From Halichondria panicea (lineage: Eukaryota; Porifera; Demospongiae; Suberitida; Halichondriidae): 64,000 nucleotides of DNA. Position 1 is the stretch's first letter, and every line of letters begins with the position of its first letter. Shown one piece after another: positions 48,921 to 62,228 of this stretch. The notes beneath the pieces are model-generated. The model made no database searches. It worked only from the letters and a program-made list of their open reading frames with translations, and was not told the origin of the DNA. Both the position numbers and the translations under genes were made by a program. Location of the stretch: the NCBI RefSeq assembly GCF_963675165.1, contig NC_087389.1:1956001-2020000 (forward strand), read 5' to 3'.

Positions 48921-51900
48921 CTAGCTAAACTTCAACTTGAGAAGGTAGCGGATGCGTGCTTGGCTCTCCTTGTACACCAGATACTCGCTCTGTGAGAAAC
49001 TGCTCATTGAAAACTTGGAGAAAGGAATGGGCTTTCCTTGTGGAACAGTTACGGTTTTTCCATCCAGCACAATGCTAGCATCATCCTTAGGATCTGAATG
49101 GAAATGCAATAATGCACGCATGATTAAAGTACATGACTTACCAGGTTCTGTTCTGCCTTTGGCAATGACACAATCAAACCCAGAAGGAGCTTTTGTTAGG
49201 GTGTGGTCATCGCAGGTGATATGATGTTCATTACCAAGGGCAACCTCATTGAGGAACATAATGCCAGTACCATTGCCTGAGGTCCTCACTGCATAAAATT
49301 GACAAGCACTGTAAGCTACATGTAGTCAATCTCACAATAAATTATTCTATCGGAGACAGCCAGTTTAAATTGCAACAGAACTTTTAGTAAATTATGATTT
49401 TCCTGCACACTCACCATATCCAGCAGATTTACTGCACTCCGAGGCAAAATAGATTCCCTTGCCTACTCGACCTCCCGAGTGAGGCATGATACGCAGCCCA
49501 GACTTCAAAATAGCTGCCACCACCGCCACATTAGTGCCATGCCATAGAAGTCGACGATTGGAAATGGCGTCATGAGTCTTGAACTTGTCACTCTGAAGGC
49601 ATAAAAATAATTATCCTACATATAAAATACGTAAATATATTGTACGGCTTTGGGGTACTGTCCTTATTCTAATTACAGCACCATTCTAATATAAGCGCCA
49701 AGTCCACAAAATTGTTTTTCAATTGAGCGCCAAGTAAATTTTGGAATTAATTATTGCTGGCGCTTAGGTAATTATTATAATGCAGCCTTTATCGAGGCTC
49801 TAATTATGTACGTACAATTGATCTATGATAACCTTGTGGAAACAGCTACTAGTACTCTACGTTCTATTGCTAGTTATATTTTTATTCTCTTTTTTATGGC
49901 GCTGTAATTACAAGAAATACGCTGTGGAATTAAAACACTGACTCCTAAAAGCGCTGCAATAGCTTGACACTGTGATGCACTCACATCATTCACAAAACAT
50001 GCACACCTAGTCACAAAATTATAATCAGGGTTTCATACAGGATTTTTAGCTGGGAGGGGAAAACGTTTAATTGAGGGGGTCTGGGGGTCCTCTCCCGGAA
50101 AAAATTTTGAGGAGTGGTTATCTGAGGTGCAATTTGGGTTTTTTGTGTGCTTCAAACCAACTAGTCTATAGTTTTATTGATGAGATTGTAGACATTTTTA
50201 AGGAGAAAAGTCATACATTTTTATTATGAGATCATTAATTTTCTGATTTCTAGGGGGGGGAATTTTGGCTGGGGGTGGGAAATCCCAGGGCGCCCCCCCT
50301 CTGTATGAAACCCTGATAATTATTGCGAAAATATAATCTTGATTGTCGTGAAGTAGCTAGTCTAACACAAAGCAATTTTTCATGCTTGTGTTAGTTTAGC
50401 TACTTTGATATAGCTAAGGTTGTGTCACTAAGTAGTGTGCTGTGTCCCAGTCACAAATATTATTTTGATAAAGTTGATGTTTACATGTAGCAGCAGAACT
50501 GCTCATGGACTTTTTATAGACAGCAAAGACAATTCTCATGAATTATTCATGTTTAGACACTCCCACATTGGAAGTATGCCCTGATTAAAACCGCAGGAAA
50601 ACACGGATGGTACTAATACATCGTTTCCAATCCCTGTCTCTTCTATCTATGGTTGCACAATAAGCCAGACTCGACATACTTACAGCACCCTCCCTGTCCA
50701 TTTTCCAGACATCCAGTATCTCCACCTTCCTCCACTGTGGTTCAGTTGCCTTCAGGTACTTCTCCAAAACAGCAAACTCATCACAAGTCTTCTCCAAGTG
50801 AACTAGGTCAGCCTTCAGGGACTCATAATTGACATCAAATGGATGAGGCACCTCTTCACTAGACACCTGTAGTTCGTACATGTAAGTGTGCTTCAACATG
50901 AGCTCTGATACAAGTAACTCCTTTTTACCTTTGCCTTGGTATCACTTTTTTGCTGCAGCCCTTGAGCAATTTCAATGTCTCCAAGCACCTACAATATCCA
51001 ATTCAATATATTTGAGTGTCCGTACCAATGTTTCCATATCAATTGATAACATACCAAAAGCATGTCGAATTTTTTCTGCAGTATTTCGGGGTCCACAATA
51101 ACAGCAGGTGTCCTTCTGCCAAAGTCGTGAGGAATTATGGTGTAAAACTTAGACGTTAGTTCAGCCAGCTTAGAGCGAGAAGCCTTAGCTTTGAGGGCTG
51201 TCTCAATGGCCTCCAGAGCCTTATCATAAGCATAATAAAAACATGAAATTCACACATGTGAAATGCCTCACTTCAAATCCTTTTGCTAACTGTGACTTGC
51301 TCAATTTCCCAAGTGGCATCTTCTTGGTGTCTACAATAGCAGTACAAGTATGATCAAGACTGTAACAGTTGTATAACCAGTGAAATTGCAACATGTACCT
51401 ATTTCGAGACTCTTCATGGCTTCCCTGAACATATCGTTGTCAAAGATGAGCTTAATAAGAGCTTGAGTTGGCTTGTCAAGGGAGCAAGGTTTCATCACTG
51501 GTGCTGGACCATCTGCTTCGTCCAGTGCTGCCAGCTTGACACGCACCTCCTGAACACAGAACATAGAGAGAGGTCATTGTAAGTTTACAAGGTAAGGGCG
51601 TATATGCAATAAGTGAACCACAACCTCACTGTGACTTAATTATCACACCAATTAACAGTTACATCTAATTATCATTCTCGATAAATTTCATAGCAGTAAA
51701 ATGCTTTATTCCACGACTATTATTTTGCCAAATGGGAGCATAATTGTACCCAGGTACCTCCTCATCCCCATCCTCATCATCCATTTCCAGCAGGGTGTAC
51801 TTGCCGTGAGCTGGGACAAAGTTATCTCTGTTGTCCCACTTATTTTTAGTTTTGTCCTGGAATTTCTTAGCAAATATCTTTTTCGCCTCTTCAATATCCG

Positions 51901-53193
51901 TGGTGTGTTTATGATCATTTGAACCAGACTCACCTACACGGCCCCATCTTGTGAAGACCCCATATAAATTCGTAAAACTGCATGGCTAAGTTAAACTACA
52001 CAACTCAAAAATAATAGTAACAGCACTCACGATTTGTTTTGAAGAATTTGGATGACATAGAACTTATTGTTATTCTGTCCGATATTGGTCTGGTTTAACA
52101 TACAGTCCCAGTCCTCGTACACCTGATACATGCTACCCGCTACGTAGCTATCCACCTTGCGATTGAAGCTCTTCTTTTTCTTCTTGGCAGGGCTTGCACT
52201 GGTGAGCACTTTGACAGCTTTACTGAAGTCACTCTCGTTCACCCCTCCTTTGGCAGCCGGCTCCTCCTTTACAGCCTTCTTCTTAGCAGGAGCTTTCTTT
52301 GTTTCCTTCGCTGCCGGCTTTGATTCAGCTGCTTTTCCCTTAATTTTCTTGGGTGGGGATGGACCTACATGTACAAGAAACCATACGTTCACACTTGCGT
52401 CTGGTATTATCATACATAAAGGAAAGAAAGGATTGGAAAAGGAAGCACCCTTGTAGTACAGTCCATGTTCCTCGCCTCGCCGTTTAATCGAGGTTGATTT
52501 CGAGCATGCAAAGGTTGCAAGATTAAAACCAGTACTGTAACAGTAGTGTATGTAATGGTGAGTGTTAGAGGTGCTGTATGAAAATAACTGTAGCTTTAAC
52601 TGTAGCTTTAGCTGTGTCTTGGTAAGATCCTTAATTTTTTTGCCAAGCCAATCTCAAATCCAACTAATCCAACTAAAAACAGTCTGTCTTATAAGTAGGA
52701 AAATGTTGTGCTAATAAAAGCTTCTTGATACATTTACGCTAAAAGTATGACTGTAAAAAGCGGCTAACCTCAAAATTTTGCCCAGGCCCCGATATATCAG
52801 CACGAGACACCGGTCAAGAGCACTACCTCCCTGAATGGTTGCTCTTTTAGCAAATTTTTCGATGGTGAGTTTTCCACTAATTAAAAAGCAAAAGCAAAGG
52901 GTTTCTAATTATTAATAATCTATGTTCTAATCAACATGCATGCAAGTTTTCTATAAATCTGCTTCGTTTATTCTTTCCTTTATATGAAAAACACAGAAGT
53001 GAATAATTTTACCATCATCCTCCAGCTCCATAGCTTCTTCCAGCCTGGCCATCAGATCAGCCTTCTTGCCAGATATTTCCAAACCTCTTTTAGTCAGCTC
53101 CTCTTTGAGCTCAGCCACCTTCATCTTACTAGGCTCCAGGTCACTGGCAGGAGGCTCTGGCTCTGGGGCTGTCTTTCGCTTTCGGGGAGGCAT
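48921..53193 (-). CDS. PARP3: PARP3-type mono-ADP-ribosyltransferase with N-terminal SAP domain
   Basis: DNA-break-activated ADP-ribosyltransferase. Exons 53013-53193, 52031-52364, 51758-51977, 51399-51549, 51272-51330, 51055-51219, 50929-50988, 50684-50866, 49415-49592, 49142-49288 and 48921-49093 join in phase to 616 residues; human PARP3 is about 530-540. Order: basic start MPPRKRKTAPEPEPP; SAP domain (MKVAELKEELTKRGLEISGK); Lys/Ala-rich linker; WGR domain (YQVYEDWDCMLNQTN to FTRWGRVGES); helical regulatory domain (KKMPLGKLSKSQLAKGFE); catalytic domain with LLWHGTNVAVVAAIL (His), GKGIYFASECSKSAGY (Tyr) and SEYLVYKESQARIRYLL (Glu). The H-Y-E triad is intact. The closest match is PARP3, not PARP2. 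Vertebrate PARP3 lacks a SAP domain, whereas plant PARPs have one. Confidence 0.94.
50026..50315. mobile_element. CAGGGTTTCAT element, copy 3
   Basis: PARP3 intron 8. Starts CAGGGTTTCATACAGG, ends CTGTATGAAACCCTG, flanked by ATAAT on both sides. 290 bp. The interior differs from copies 1 and 2, so it is a related subfamily. Confidence 0.92.
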
Positions 53194-53457
53194 CCTGAAA
53201 GAGTTCTGAAAACCAGCAGCAGAGAAAAGGGCAAGACTGAACAAGACAAAGTGAGACCCACCCCTCAAAAGCTGGATACATCCATGTGGTAATGGTCGAT
53301 CATTGACCTCAATAATTATTGTTAATTTTCTCCTCACCCCACCCACAAAAAACAAGGGAGTCAGATCTAGCTAGCTACGTAGTGTTACTGCACTGTACTG
53401 TGATCATGTTATGACATAAAAAGTGCTGCAAAGTGTTACAATATCTTTGTACACACA
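53194..53457. other. spacer between COX16 stop and PARP3 start
   Basis: 264 bp between two genes in the same orientation. It must carry the COX16 3' end and the PARP3 promoter. No motif recognised. Confidence 0.5.
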
Positions 53458-53751
53458 TTACTGTTTTTGATTATTTTCCCAGGGACGAGGCCCTCTCTTG
53501 TTCTCCCAGTGCTCAATGTCTAATTTCTCATTTAAGTCTTTGAATTCTTCCTCCACATCAACCTTCTTTACTTTCTTCTGGAACTGGAGTGCCTCTTCAG
53601 CAGTTAGTGATCGATTCTTTTCCTCTCTCTTTTTGACATTGATGGATGTGAATTCACTAAGTCCAAATGATCCAATCACAAGAAGGCTTACAAATGGTAA
53701 TCCAAACTTCAAGGCTTTGCTTCTTCTGAAAGACTGATACAAGCTTTTCAT
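53458..53751 (-). CDS. COX16: cytochrome c oxidase assembly protein COX16
   Basis: Single-exon frame of 97 residues; human COX16 has 106. COX16 is an inner-membrane factor needed for copper delivery to COX2 during complex IV assembly. Seen: basic N-terminus (FRRSKALKFGLP), one membrane helix (PFVSLLVIGSFGLSEF), a charged intermembrane-space region and the diagnostic WENKRGPRPWE near the end. The start at 53751 is the only ATG upstream of the helix. It is divergent from the CFAP92-like gene across 119 bp. Confidence 0.93.
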   Translation of the reverse strand: MKSLYQSFRRSKALKFGLPFVSLLVIGSFGLSEFTSINVKKREEKNRSLTAEEALQFQKKVKKVDVEEEFKDLNEKLDIEHWENKRGPRPWENNQKQ

Positions 53752-53870
53752 TTCCCAACTTCTGACACATGGTATCCGGTTAGGTGCGCACCAGCCCCAC
53801 CCTCTTTTTGCAATACGGTTACCAAAGCAACAAAATTAATCAGAAACGACCAAAGAGCTCGCTTGAGAGT
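53752..53870. promoter_or_regulatory. head-to-head spacer, COX16 / CFAP92-like
   Basis: 119 bp separate opposite start codons, the tightest pair in the window. Shared promoter inferred from geometry. Confidence 0.55.
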
Positions 53871-56800
53871 ATGAACTCTAACTTGCCATTAGTACAAGTT
53901 TCAGAGACAAACGTGGTAGGAGAGCACCAGGTGACAATAAATCTCAGCATACTGCAAGCTGTGGAATCATGTGAGCAGGCTTTTAGGACTATTAAAGCCA
54001 AGGGTGCATCTCAATCAATCAATCAATATGATTTTACAGCAATAGACATTCACATGTACAGTAATAGATTTTGATATGATTACATAAAATAAGTGATGCT
54101 GAGGGCAATCCTGATTGAACAGGTTACCAAAACTATTATATATACTAGTGCGCTACAGCGTGTACTTGGGTCTTGCCATCGATGACTAGATAGGCACATT
54201 ATTGTATCATAAGTCGTCTCCAGTGTATCTTTGTACCAGATAGTATGGCATACATATATATAAACCATAATTATTCACCTGTTTAAAAATTGAGTAGATA
54301 GTTGTGCAAATTGTTTTTATCCCCACCTTAATTAGTAGGTATCCCACAGTGGAGGTAACTACCTCTCCTACTTATAAACATAAATTTCTTGCAGCTGGCA
54401 AGGACACCTGTTACCGAGATAGTGTGAGAGATGGTGAGAGGAAGAGGATCTACGAGTCCCCCATCCCAAGTCATCACTTTCATGTAGAGTATCGACTGCT
54501 ACCAGGGAAGAATGCACAAGTGTTCAAAACTGATGTGGTAACGTTTGGTAAAGTAGTGGCCAAGGTGTACACTGACAGGGACAATCGAGTGGTGCAATGC
54601 TGGACTGAGGAGGAGGGAGAGGTCAAGCTCAGCCACTACGGCTGGAAGCACCAGTGAGCACACCTATCACACATACAATAGCTGAAGGCTATGTTTAGTT
54701 CTTTAGTTATTAATTTTGTGCAGACCTATATACAACAAATTCCTCTATATGCAATAATTATTCTCTGTAACAATCATGTTCTGTATGACAACCATTATGA
54801 GGAGCATTATAATTATGCAAAGGCAGGATTTATAGTCATAGTTAAGTGCTTTGTTTCCACAGACATACATTTAAAGTGAGTAAAGACCAACTGCTGGCAA
54901 TCTACAATCATGTACTAGAGGTTAGAGTATGGAATACCAAGTCCAAGCTCTCACCCAAAGCAAAGTATGATCGACCCAAGGCATTCAGGATTCCCATAAA
55001 GCGCCTTAACTCCAAAGGGGAGGCTGGCACTGATCTCAACAGCAAAGATGTACCTGGGGTAATACAGCGCCCGTCAAAGTTTTCCGTAGTGTACCATGAC
55101 CAAGTGAGGAAGACAAAGTCGAACCGTCGCATGTCAGACAGGTTGGCGACCACACTTCAAACCCAGACTTTATTGCCTATTGAGAGATTGCAGGTCAACG
55201 TAAATCCTGATGAGAGTAGTGGGTCAATCGGTAAGTGGATACACTACTGAAATATTTATCGAGTCGCGCTTTTCTATTTTTTCTACTCTATTGATGTTAG
55301 TTCAGCTATGTATGTAGAACTTTGCTAATAGTGGCTGATTTATACTAGCTTATTAGTGACGTATTCACTCTCCCCGTACAGAACAGATGTCTCTTCATCA
55401 TAGCTTCGACGTGGAGGGTCAGGTGAAGCCAGAGGGCTCCGAAATGATACCTGCCATCTCCGGTGTTTCCCAGCCCTTGTCCCTGGAGACTCAGGGTGCC
55501 ACACAGGAGTCAAACAGACAACTGCAAGGTATTATAGTAAACTGGGTAACTTGTTGGTTAGACCAAAATTGTTATAAGCGCTTCTTCTTCTTTAAAGAAG
55601 GACGGCTATATAAACCATTCCTGTCGCATTAGTGATTTAATTGTTGTTCTATATGTTTTGGGTAAAAGTATTGTGAATATCATGTACATATCAGTGTTGT
55701 GTGATATGAGAGTGCTGAGACTACATGACTGTACATCTACACTTGAAGCCATATACAGGAGGACACAAAAGAGATTGGAGGCAGAGGTTGCTGAAGAGGC
55801 GATGATAGAAAAAGAAGGCATAGCGGTGGTGCGAATTAACTTCCTAGACTTGTTTGGCAAGCATGGCTGCACTAAAAAAAAGCTTGACTCTCCGGTGAAG
55901 GATTTGAAGGTGTTTGAAGTCAATGTCTCAGTAGATTCACTGTTGACTGATGAGCTATCAAAGGAGCTCAATCCTATGACGATAACGGTACTCAAAGCCA
56001 CTGGTCTGCCCTCTAAACCACTCACATACGATCAACTTCAACAGCGGTACAGTAATTAGCGCTCAGTCATTTTATTGCTAATTCTACTACTGATGTGTCT
56101 ACTGCCATAATTATACTGCAATGCTTCACGCACTATGTACTTACATGCATGTTGGAGAGTATAGGTTATATGTTTTTGTGTGGGGGGGGGGGGAGTTAGT
56201 AATGTGTATAGTGTTAGTGTTAGGGTTAGGGGATGTGACTGGAACCGTTTTTTTTTTACTCTTGCAGCATTGCTATGTAATACTAAATTTGCTTCTTCAC
56301 AGGTGTGACCCAACATTTGTGCGGTACCAGTTCCACACCCAATTCCCTCACTGTACTGGGGGTGTGCCTCAAACTGGAGAGGCAGGATGGAATGACTCTC
56401 ACATCCTCCTACTGGGCACCATAGACCGTCAACTTCTAGTGGAGTACCTCAGAGGACCACCACTTGTATTAGAGCTTCACGATCGCTCCAGACGAGCAGA
56501 GGACCGCACACTGCCTGCATTGTTTGGGGAGGAGGTTAGGGACGATGTACTCGGCACTCACGCATTCACTGCAGGTAAGTTGCAGTTTAGCAGAGGTGAT
56601 AAGAAGTAGTTTATGTGCTGACCCTTTACCAATTTGATATAATAGTCAAATGTTAAATCTGGAGATGCCTGTAACCGATTGTTTCCTACCTCAGGTGTGC
56701 CCCATTCAACCCCATCTGCTGCTCTACACGGAGAGAGGCCATGGAGCCCATACGGAGTGGCAAAATTGGACCTGAGTGGCCTGCTACAGGGGCACAGAGT

Positions 56801-59800
56801 ATTGGAGCTGACAGTACCTGTCACCAACGGTCCCAGATGCTCATCAGAGCAACATGAAGCCTCGCTCAGCAACCCTCTACCCCCTGGTGACTACATAGGC
56901 TCCCAATGTCAGCTCAAAGTACTCGTTGAAGTCAGTCACCCATTATGCTTGAGTCCAGTCCTCAATGTGGAGAGCTCCACCAAGACTACGTCTGAACATG
57001 ATAGATGTGACAGCAAAGCATCCCCTAAACGCTTGAGTACTGACAGGCGTAAAAACACAATGCCTGAACTTAATCGACTCCCTAGCAAATCTAGACTCGC
57101 AACAAGTCTTCAGGGGCGAGCAAGCAAAGTATCTGGATCTAGACGTGTTAGTCGAACTGCAGCGGAACTTATCAGCGAGTCAACATTGGAGAACATAGCA
57201 AATTTGAGGCCTGACACTTGTCCTTTCAACCGAGTCATCTACACTGTATCATCAGCCGGAAATAGCATAGTTCAGCAATTGATTACCAATGTGAATGAGG
57301 TGAATGCTAAAGCCCTCGGTTTAGAGGACCTATCGGAGGATGTTCTACCAGCCGCCCTGTCCACATACAAGCTGACAAAGGAGCAGATGACGAGTGGGGA
57401 ATGTGATGTCATTACTGGATTCCACATGGAGGACAGTGAGCACCATGTGATAGTGTTGGAGGGGCTCAAGAGTAGAGGACTCAAAAAAATCTGGGAGGAA
57501 TCGCCTCATCACACAACTCAAAGTACATTAAAGTGAACGTGTAGTGTACGTAGTTGGAAGGTTCGACTTTAACATGCCATTGTGATGGGATTATTTGTTT
57601 GGAAATTTAGAGATACATGTAGAAGTTTTGAGTTTAGTGCTACTATTTTTATCCAAACAGATGAGACCATCATAAAAGTTCTCTACAATTCTGAGTTTGA
57701 GTTCTCTAAGCGACTGTACGCTGTATTGGACGTGGACCTCTCCAAAATCTGTCTTTACCACTCGCTGAGTGATCTAACTAGACAGTCGTTGCTCTACATC
57801 AAGGACAGCATCCCAGAGAAGTGCTTTAGGTGGGTTTGTTGTATTCTTATCTAACCACAAGCAGCTGGCAAGCAGCATTTGTGGGCATTCTATTAAAGCG
57901 CTGAGGTCACATGGATGACCTGTGTGTGTTTCCTCAGGCCTCTTAAGATTCTTATCGCCTGATCTGTTTTTTATGTATGTATTTTTATGCACTTTGTAAC
58001 CTCCTTGTGCAGTCTGTATTCCTGTGTTTACCATGGCTCTGTAATCACCTATTGTGCGTGCGTGGTGATGTATAATAGTAAGTTGTGACCTGATGTGTAC
58101 CTTTTCTAGGGCTCTAATGATTCTCGATGAGCTGTGCTGTGTCAGTGAGATGAGTGATGTGACTAGGAACAACCTCTTCCCCTCCCCCGAGGAGGTGACT
58201 GCCCTTAGCCTACAATTGGCCCTGCCAGCAACTGCCGGACTCTCAGACAATGGTAGAGTTACTCACAAAACAGCAATATTGTGGGGGAGTCTCAACCAGC
58301 TGCTGTGTGGAAGCAGTATGTAGCTTGCTTGGAAGTTACACTTTACCTCCACAATCAATTTTTCACCTATCCTTCTGGCTTCCTAATTAACCTCCAATTA
58401 GTTGCTAAGGAACTCACATGTGCGCATTAGATGCACCAGGAGTGCATGAATATAATTATAATATTCATGCACCTATCCAGCAAGTACTGTTATATGGGAT
58501 ATTATAATTATCATCTGATCTATGGTGCTATGATCCCACAGGCAATGCTCCAGCGGACCAATCTGCCACAGCTGTTAGCATACAGGCACACACCCCTCGT
58601 GAATGGGTACCACTGGAGCTGACCAACCCACAGTTTGAGAAACAACTCATAGAGAGACATAGCCTACCTGCTGTTGACTTTCTTGCTACCAACAAGGTTG
58701 GTAGAGGCCCTCCAAGCCGCTGTTGGCATCTCCAGACACTATTGTTTGTGGCTTTACTATTGTGGTTGCTAACAAATGCAACATCCATTTGGATTCAGAC
58801 AGGAGTTTAAATATTACTGTAACACTACTGTATGATTTACCACTCCTGTTTTCTAAACCAAGATTTGTTAAATTATACACTTATCCAACCATACAAACTA
58901 GAGTATCAAACTACCACAAACACTGTGCACAAAGTCACGTGACTCATAGGTGATGAAGTATTGTAAACTTTATAATCTTCTACCGTGACGTTTTTAAGGG
59001 TGTGATAATTGAACAATGACATCTGATTCTAGCTAGTCGTTCGCGTTCAATGTGCTGCTCACTGCACACTGATGAGGAGACGATATCTTCACAAAAATCA
59101 TCTAGTTGATCCTCTGTTTACTCACCGTTACAAATTCTGTGCGTTGCATAATGTGTGTCCAAGCTTGCGCAAACGTCATCAATTGCGAGTTGCTCACATG
59201 TAATTGACAGGATGTCATGTTACTTTGTGCGCAGTTTTTGTGTAGAGGTTCGACACTCTTCTCTTCTTATATACTCTTGATACAGAAATTCCGGAGTTTG
59301 TTTACATACTTATAATTATGTATTTGCCCAGCTCCGTGTACAGAATCTGTCTGAGGTTGCAACCTCCAGAAAGTTGCATCGTCCCTCCAGACAGCGCTCT
59401 CTCAGTGAGGCTACACCCATCCACAACTACAGCTCCCAAACTTACAACTCCGTACGGCTAGCCAAGACCAAGCTGAGGGAGAGATTGGCTTCAGACCCTC
59501 ACCATCGATACACCTACTGTCAGCACTACCACTCCAGGACTGTGGTTCCTGTGGACACTGAAGTCGAAAAGAAGGAGCAAGCGTAAGCTCTAATACATTC
59601 TGTGTACACTGTGCAGTCTGTTGCTACTTGTAAAACTGCATGCACACATTTATGTATAGGTGAAATAAACACACTGCACAGGTTATACTAGGTGAAATAA
59701 ACACACTGCACAGGTTATACTATAGGTGAAATGAACACACTGCACAGTGTTTGCTATGTACTGATTACTACAGTCATAATGTTATTTATATGGAATGTGT

Positions 59801-62025
59801 GTGAATCTTCTGTGTGAGTAAAACAGAATATTTGTGGAACATCTTTCAGCTGAACAGCCACCCACTCAGTAGTCACCACAATTGAATTGGCATATATTAT
59901 ATTCCTTTGAATGATTTGAACAGAGATAGTGATTGGATAAGTCCATACACAGTGTCCATGGGGGCTCACTTGGCATACTAACTGTATAGCTTTACCTGTG
60001 TGTTTACTAAATGCAGGCAAGAAGAGCGTGGGAAATGGCGAACTAACGAAGGCTTTGTGTACCCTGGAATACCAAGTGCTAGAAGCAGCAACACACACTC
60101 TAAAGTGCTCCATCCTAGTAGAGTGGAGAGCTTACAGGAGGTCAGTGATGCACATGCATGCGCATGGGGCAGATGGGACCACCATGCATGTTGTACACAG
60201 GACATACATGTGAATATCATTGTTTAATGTGAACACAATTTCTCATCTGAATAATGGTAGATGTGTGATAGATTGTGGTTAGTGTTTATTTGCATAGTGA
60301 ATTTTTGCTTACCCAATTCACACACTTAAGTGGAGTATTGCCTAAGGAGGTTAACAACAGTGGCCATTTTTGGCAGTTCCCCTGACCCTGAGAGTAGCCT
60401 AATTACTAAGGAATTTGAAAAGATTGAACATCACAATAATACTCTGAGAATGTCTGCAAGGCAATTAGTGCATGTGTACAGATAACACTAATTTCACATA
60501 CACCCAGCTCTTACAGTCTGTTAGCTAACCATGGGCCAAGTTATCATCTGAAACCTTGGTAGCTAATGTGTCATCCCTACCTTCTCTCTGCAGGTCTTTG
60601 AAGACAACCTCCTTCACGCCAACAGCCTGAAGCCAACTGTCGAAAGGTTCTACTAATTTTTTCAATAGCTGACATGTGTAGGTTTTAATAGCAGGTGCAT
60701 TTTTGGCAAAAATTGGTCCTCACTTAAGTGCTTGTACTTTGGCAAATTACTGTGTGGTTTAGGTTATGACTCCTTTTACCTACCAAATGTAGATCCATTA
60801 TCCATTACGAAAGTGCAGTTAACTGATTTGCAACTGATTTATCAATTGATGCTTGGTTTGGTGCTACAAGTGTGCAATCCATATTATGAGACAGCCTGGC
60901 AAGGGACCTTACCTAAGTGTCATACACCAAATCAAAGTATGCTGAAGTCTAATCTAATAACGCTTGTAATGTGTCTACAGAGTTCAATTTAACTGGGAGA
61001 GCAGGAATGATGACTTTGAGCGTTGGAAGAGACCGCCCCCTGTGCTGGGACTGCCGCTGCCATTGACCATACACCTGGCGGGGGAGAGCAGGACTAAGGA
61101 ATCACAGGAGAGACTGGATATTGAGCAGACCGAGTGGAACAACAAATTGGTTGTCACTAATCCACGCTTCAAACCATATAGGTGTGTAATGTGTATAATT
61201 GTGTTGGCACTATGGCTACTTTGATGGTCACTATTAATACACTCGCCTTGCCAAGGCCCAACATACGATGTACAGTACAGAACGCTAATAATTGTAGTGT
61301 ACATGTGCAGTATCACTCCTGACAGTATATTCCATTTCTGATGGCTTCTTCACAGGCGCGGAATACAGACTGAGCTGGCAAAGTCTGGCCCCAAAGCTAG
61401 CACACAACTGAACAAATTGAGCGGTCTGCTGAAGGACTCTCCAATAAAGCACAGTTTGAAGCAAGCTGGATTAACAGTACACGACATTCCCGCCCTAGAT
61501 GTGCTCCATAACCCCCAAATGGTGAACCCTAGCAACGGCCAGCCAAAAGATGATTTGTGCAAGAAAGGTTACGTACCAGGACCTGAGATCTCCAGGAGTC
61601 TTACACTAAGCAGCAATGTGATTCCGCTGACCACCTATCCTCACAATTCATGCAATGGAATAGTAAAGCATCCACAGAACTTCAGGTGGGACTCTGCTTA
61701 TTATGTTTTTTGTTTGCTCTAGTTAATTTACCAGGTGTGTGATTTGATGGTAAGATCAAAGGTTGAATTGCTGAGAACTTAATGAAGAAGTGGTCATAGG
61801 GATCATTGACTAAAAACTGTGAAGTAGCTAATAATGTCCAGCAGGTGCATGTGTACCTAATTTATTTTCACTTGCTTGCCACATGTAAGGCGAGGGTTGG
61901 TGGGGACTTAACCCTACTTGTAGGGGTTGCAAATTGACCAACAGTTTTACCCTTGCAGGCTTTACTACCACATTCCGACCCTACCGGCTGGGGCCATGGC
62001 TGGAGTCACATCAGAGGGAGATTAG
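53871..62025 (+). CDS. CFAP92/KIAA1257-like protein with DUF4550-type region
   Basis: Sixteen exons, phase continuous, 1,283 residues: 53871-54003, 54395-54653, 54863-55230, 55382-55528, 55695-56046, 56303-56574, 56695-57522, 57661-57829, 58110-58252, 58542-58696, 59332-59582, 60017-60140, 60594-60646, 60981-61181, 61356-61685, 61959-62025. The N-terminal third (FHVEYRLLPGK, TDVVTFGKVVAKVY, LEVRVWNTKSKLSPKAKYDR) resembles the DUF4550 region of KIAA1257/CFAP92, a protein predicted to be ciliary; I rely on memory for that match. Exons 5-7 contain further beta-rich segments (LLLGTIDRQLLVEYLRGPPL). The C-terminal part is basic, Ser-rich and probably partly disordered. The start is the first in-frame ATG of exon 1. 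Exon 11 could instead begin at 59344, 12 bases later. Convergent with the SH3 gene. Confidence 0.68.
59657..59750. repeat. about 32-bp tandem repeat, 3 copies
   Basis: TAGGTGAAATAAACACACTG recurs three times in the CFAP92-like intron after exon 11; the third copy has a substitution. Confidence 0.9.
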
Positions 62026-62228
62026 AACATGAGACTATCAGCCGTCTGTGTGAATTTTTATATCAATCTCTATATACACGTAGTAGCCATGCATATCAAA
62101 TTGATGTTTGTAACGTTTTGTGGAATCAAAAAAATGGCAATTTGTGATGATTGACTTTATGTTAAAGGTGTAGGGTGAAATGATACAAAATAATTATAAC
62201 ACAGCACGGGAGTTCATACAAAAGAAGG
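62026..62228. other. convergent 3' spacer, CFAP92-like / SH3 protein
   Basis: 203 bp between two stop codons on opposite strands. No element recognised. Confidence 0.5.

Noticed and set aside
49650-49960. Possible further inverted-repeat element (TAATTACAGC...GCTGTAATTAC)
   Set aside because: Short matching blocks exist but termini and target duplication could not be defined.
56205-56232. Telomere-like TTAGGG units
   Set aside because: Only two imperfect units within GTTAGT/GTTAGG in an intron; too short to mean a telomere scar.
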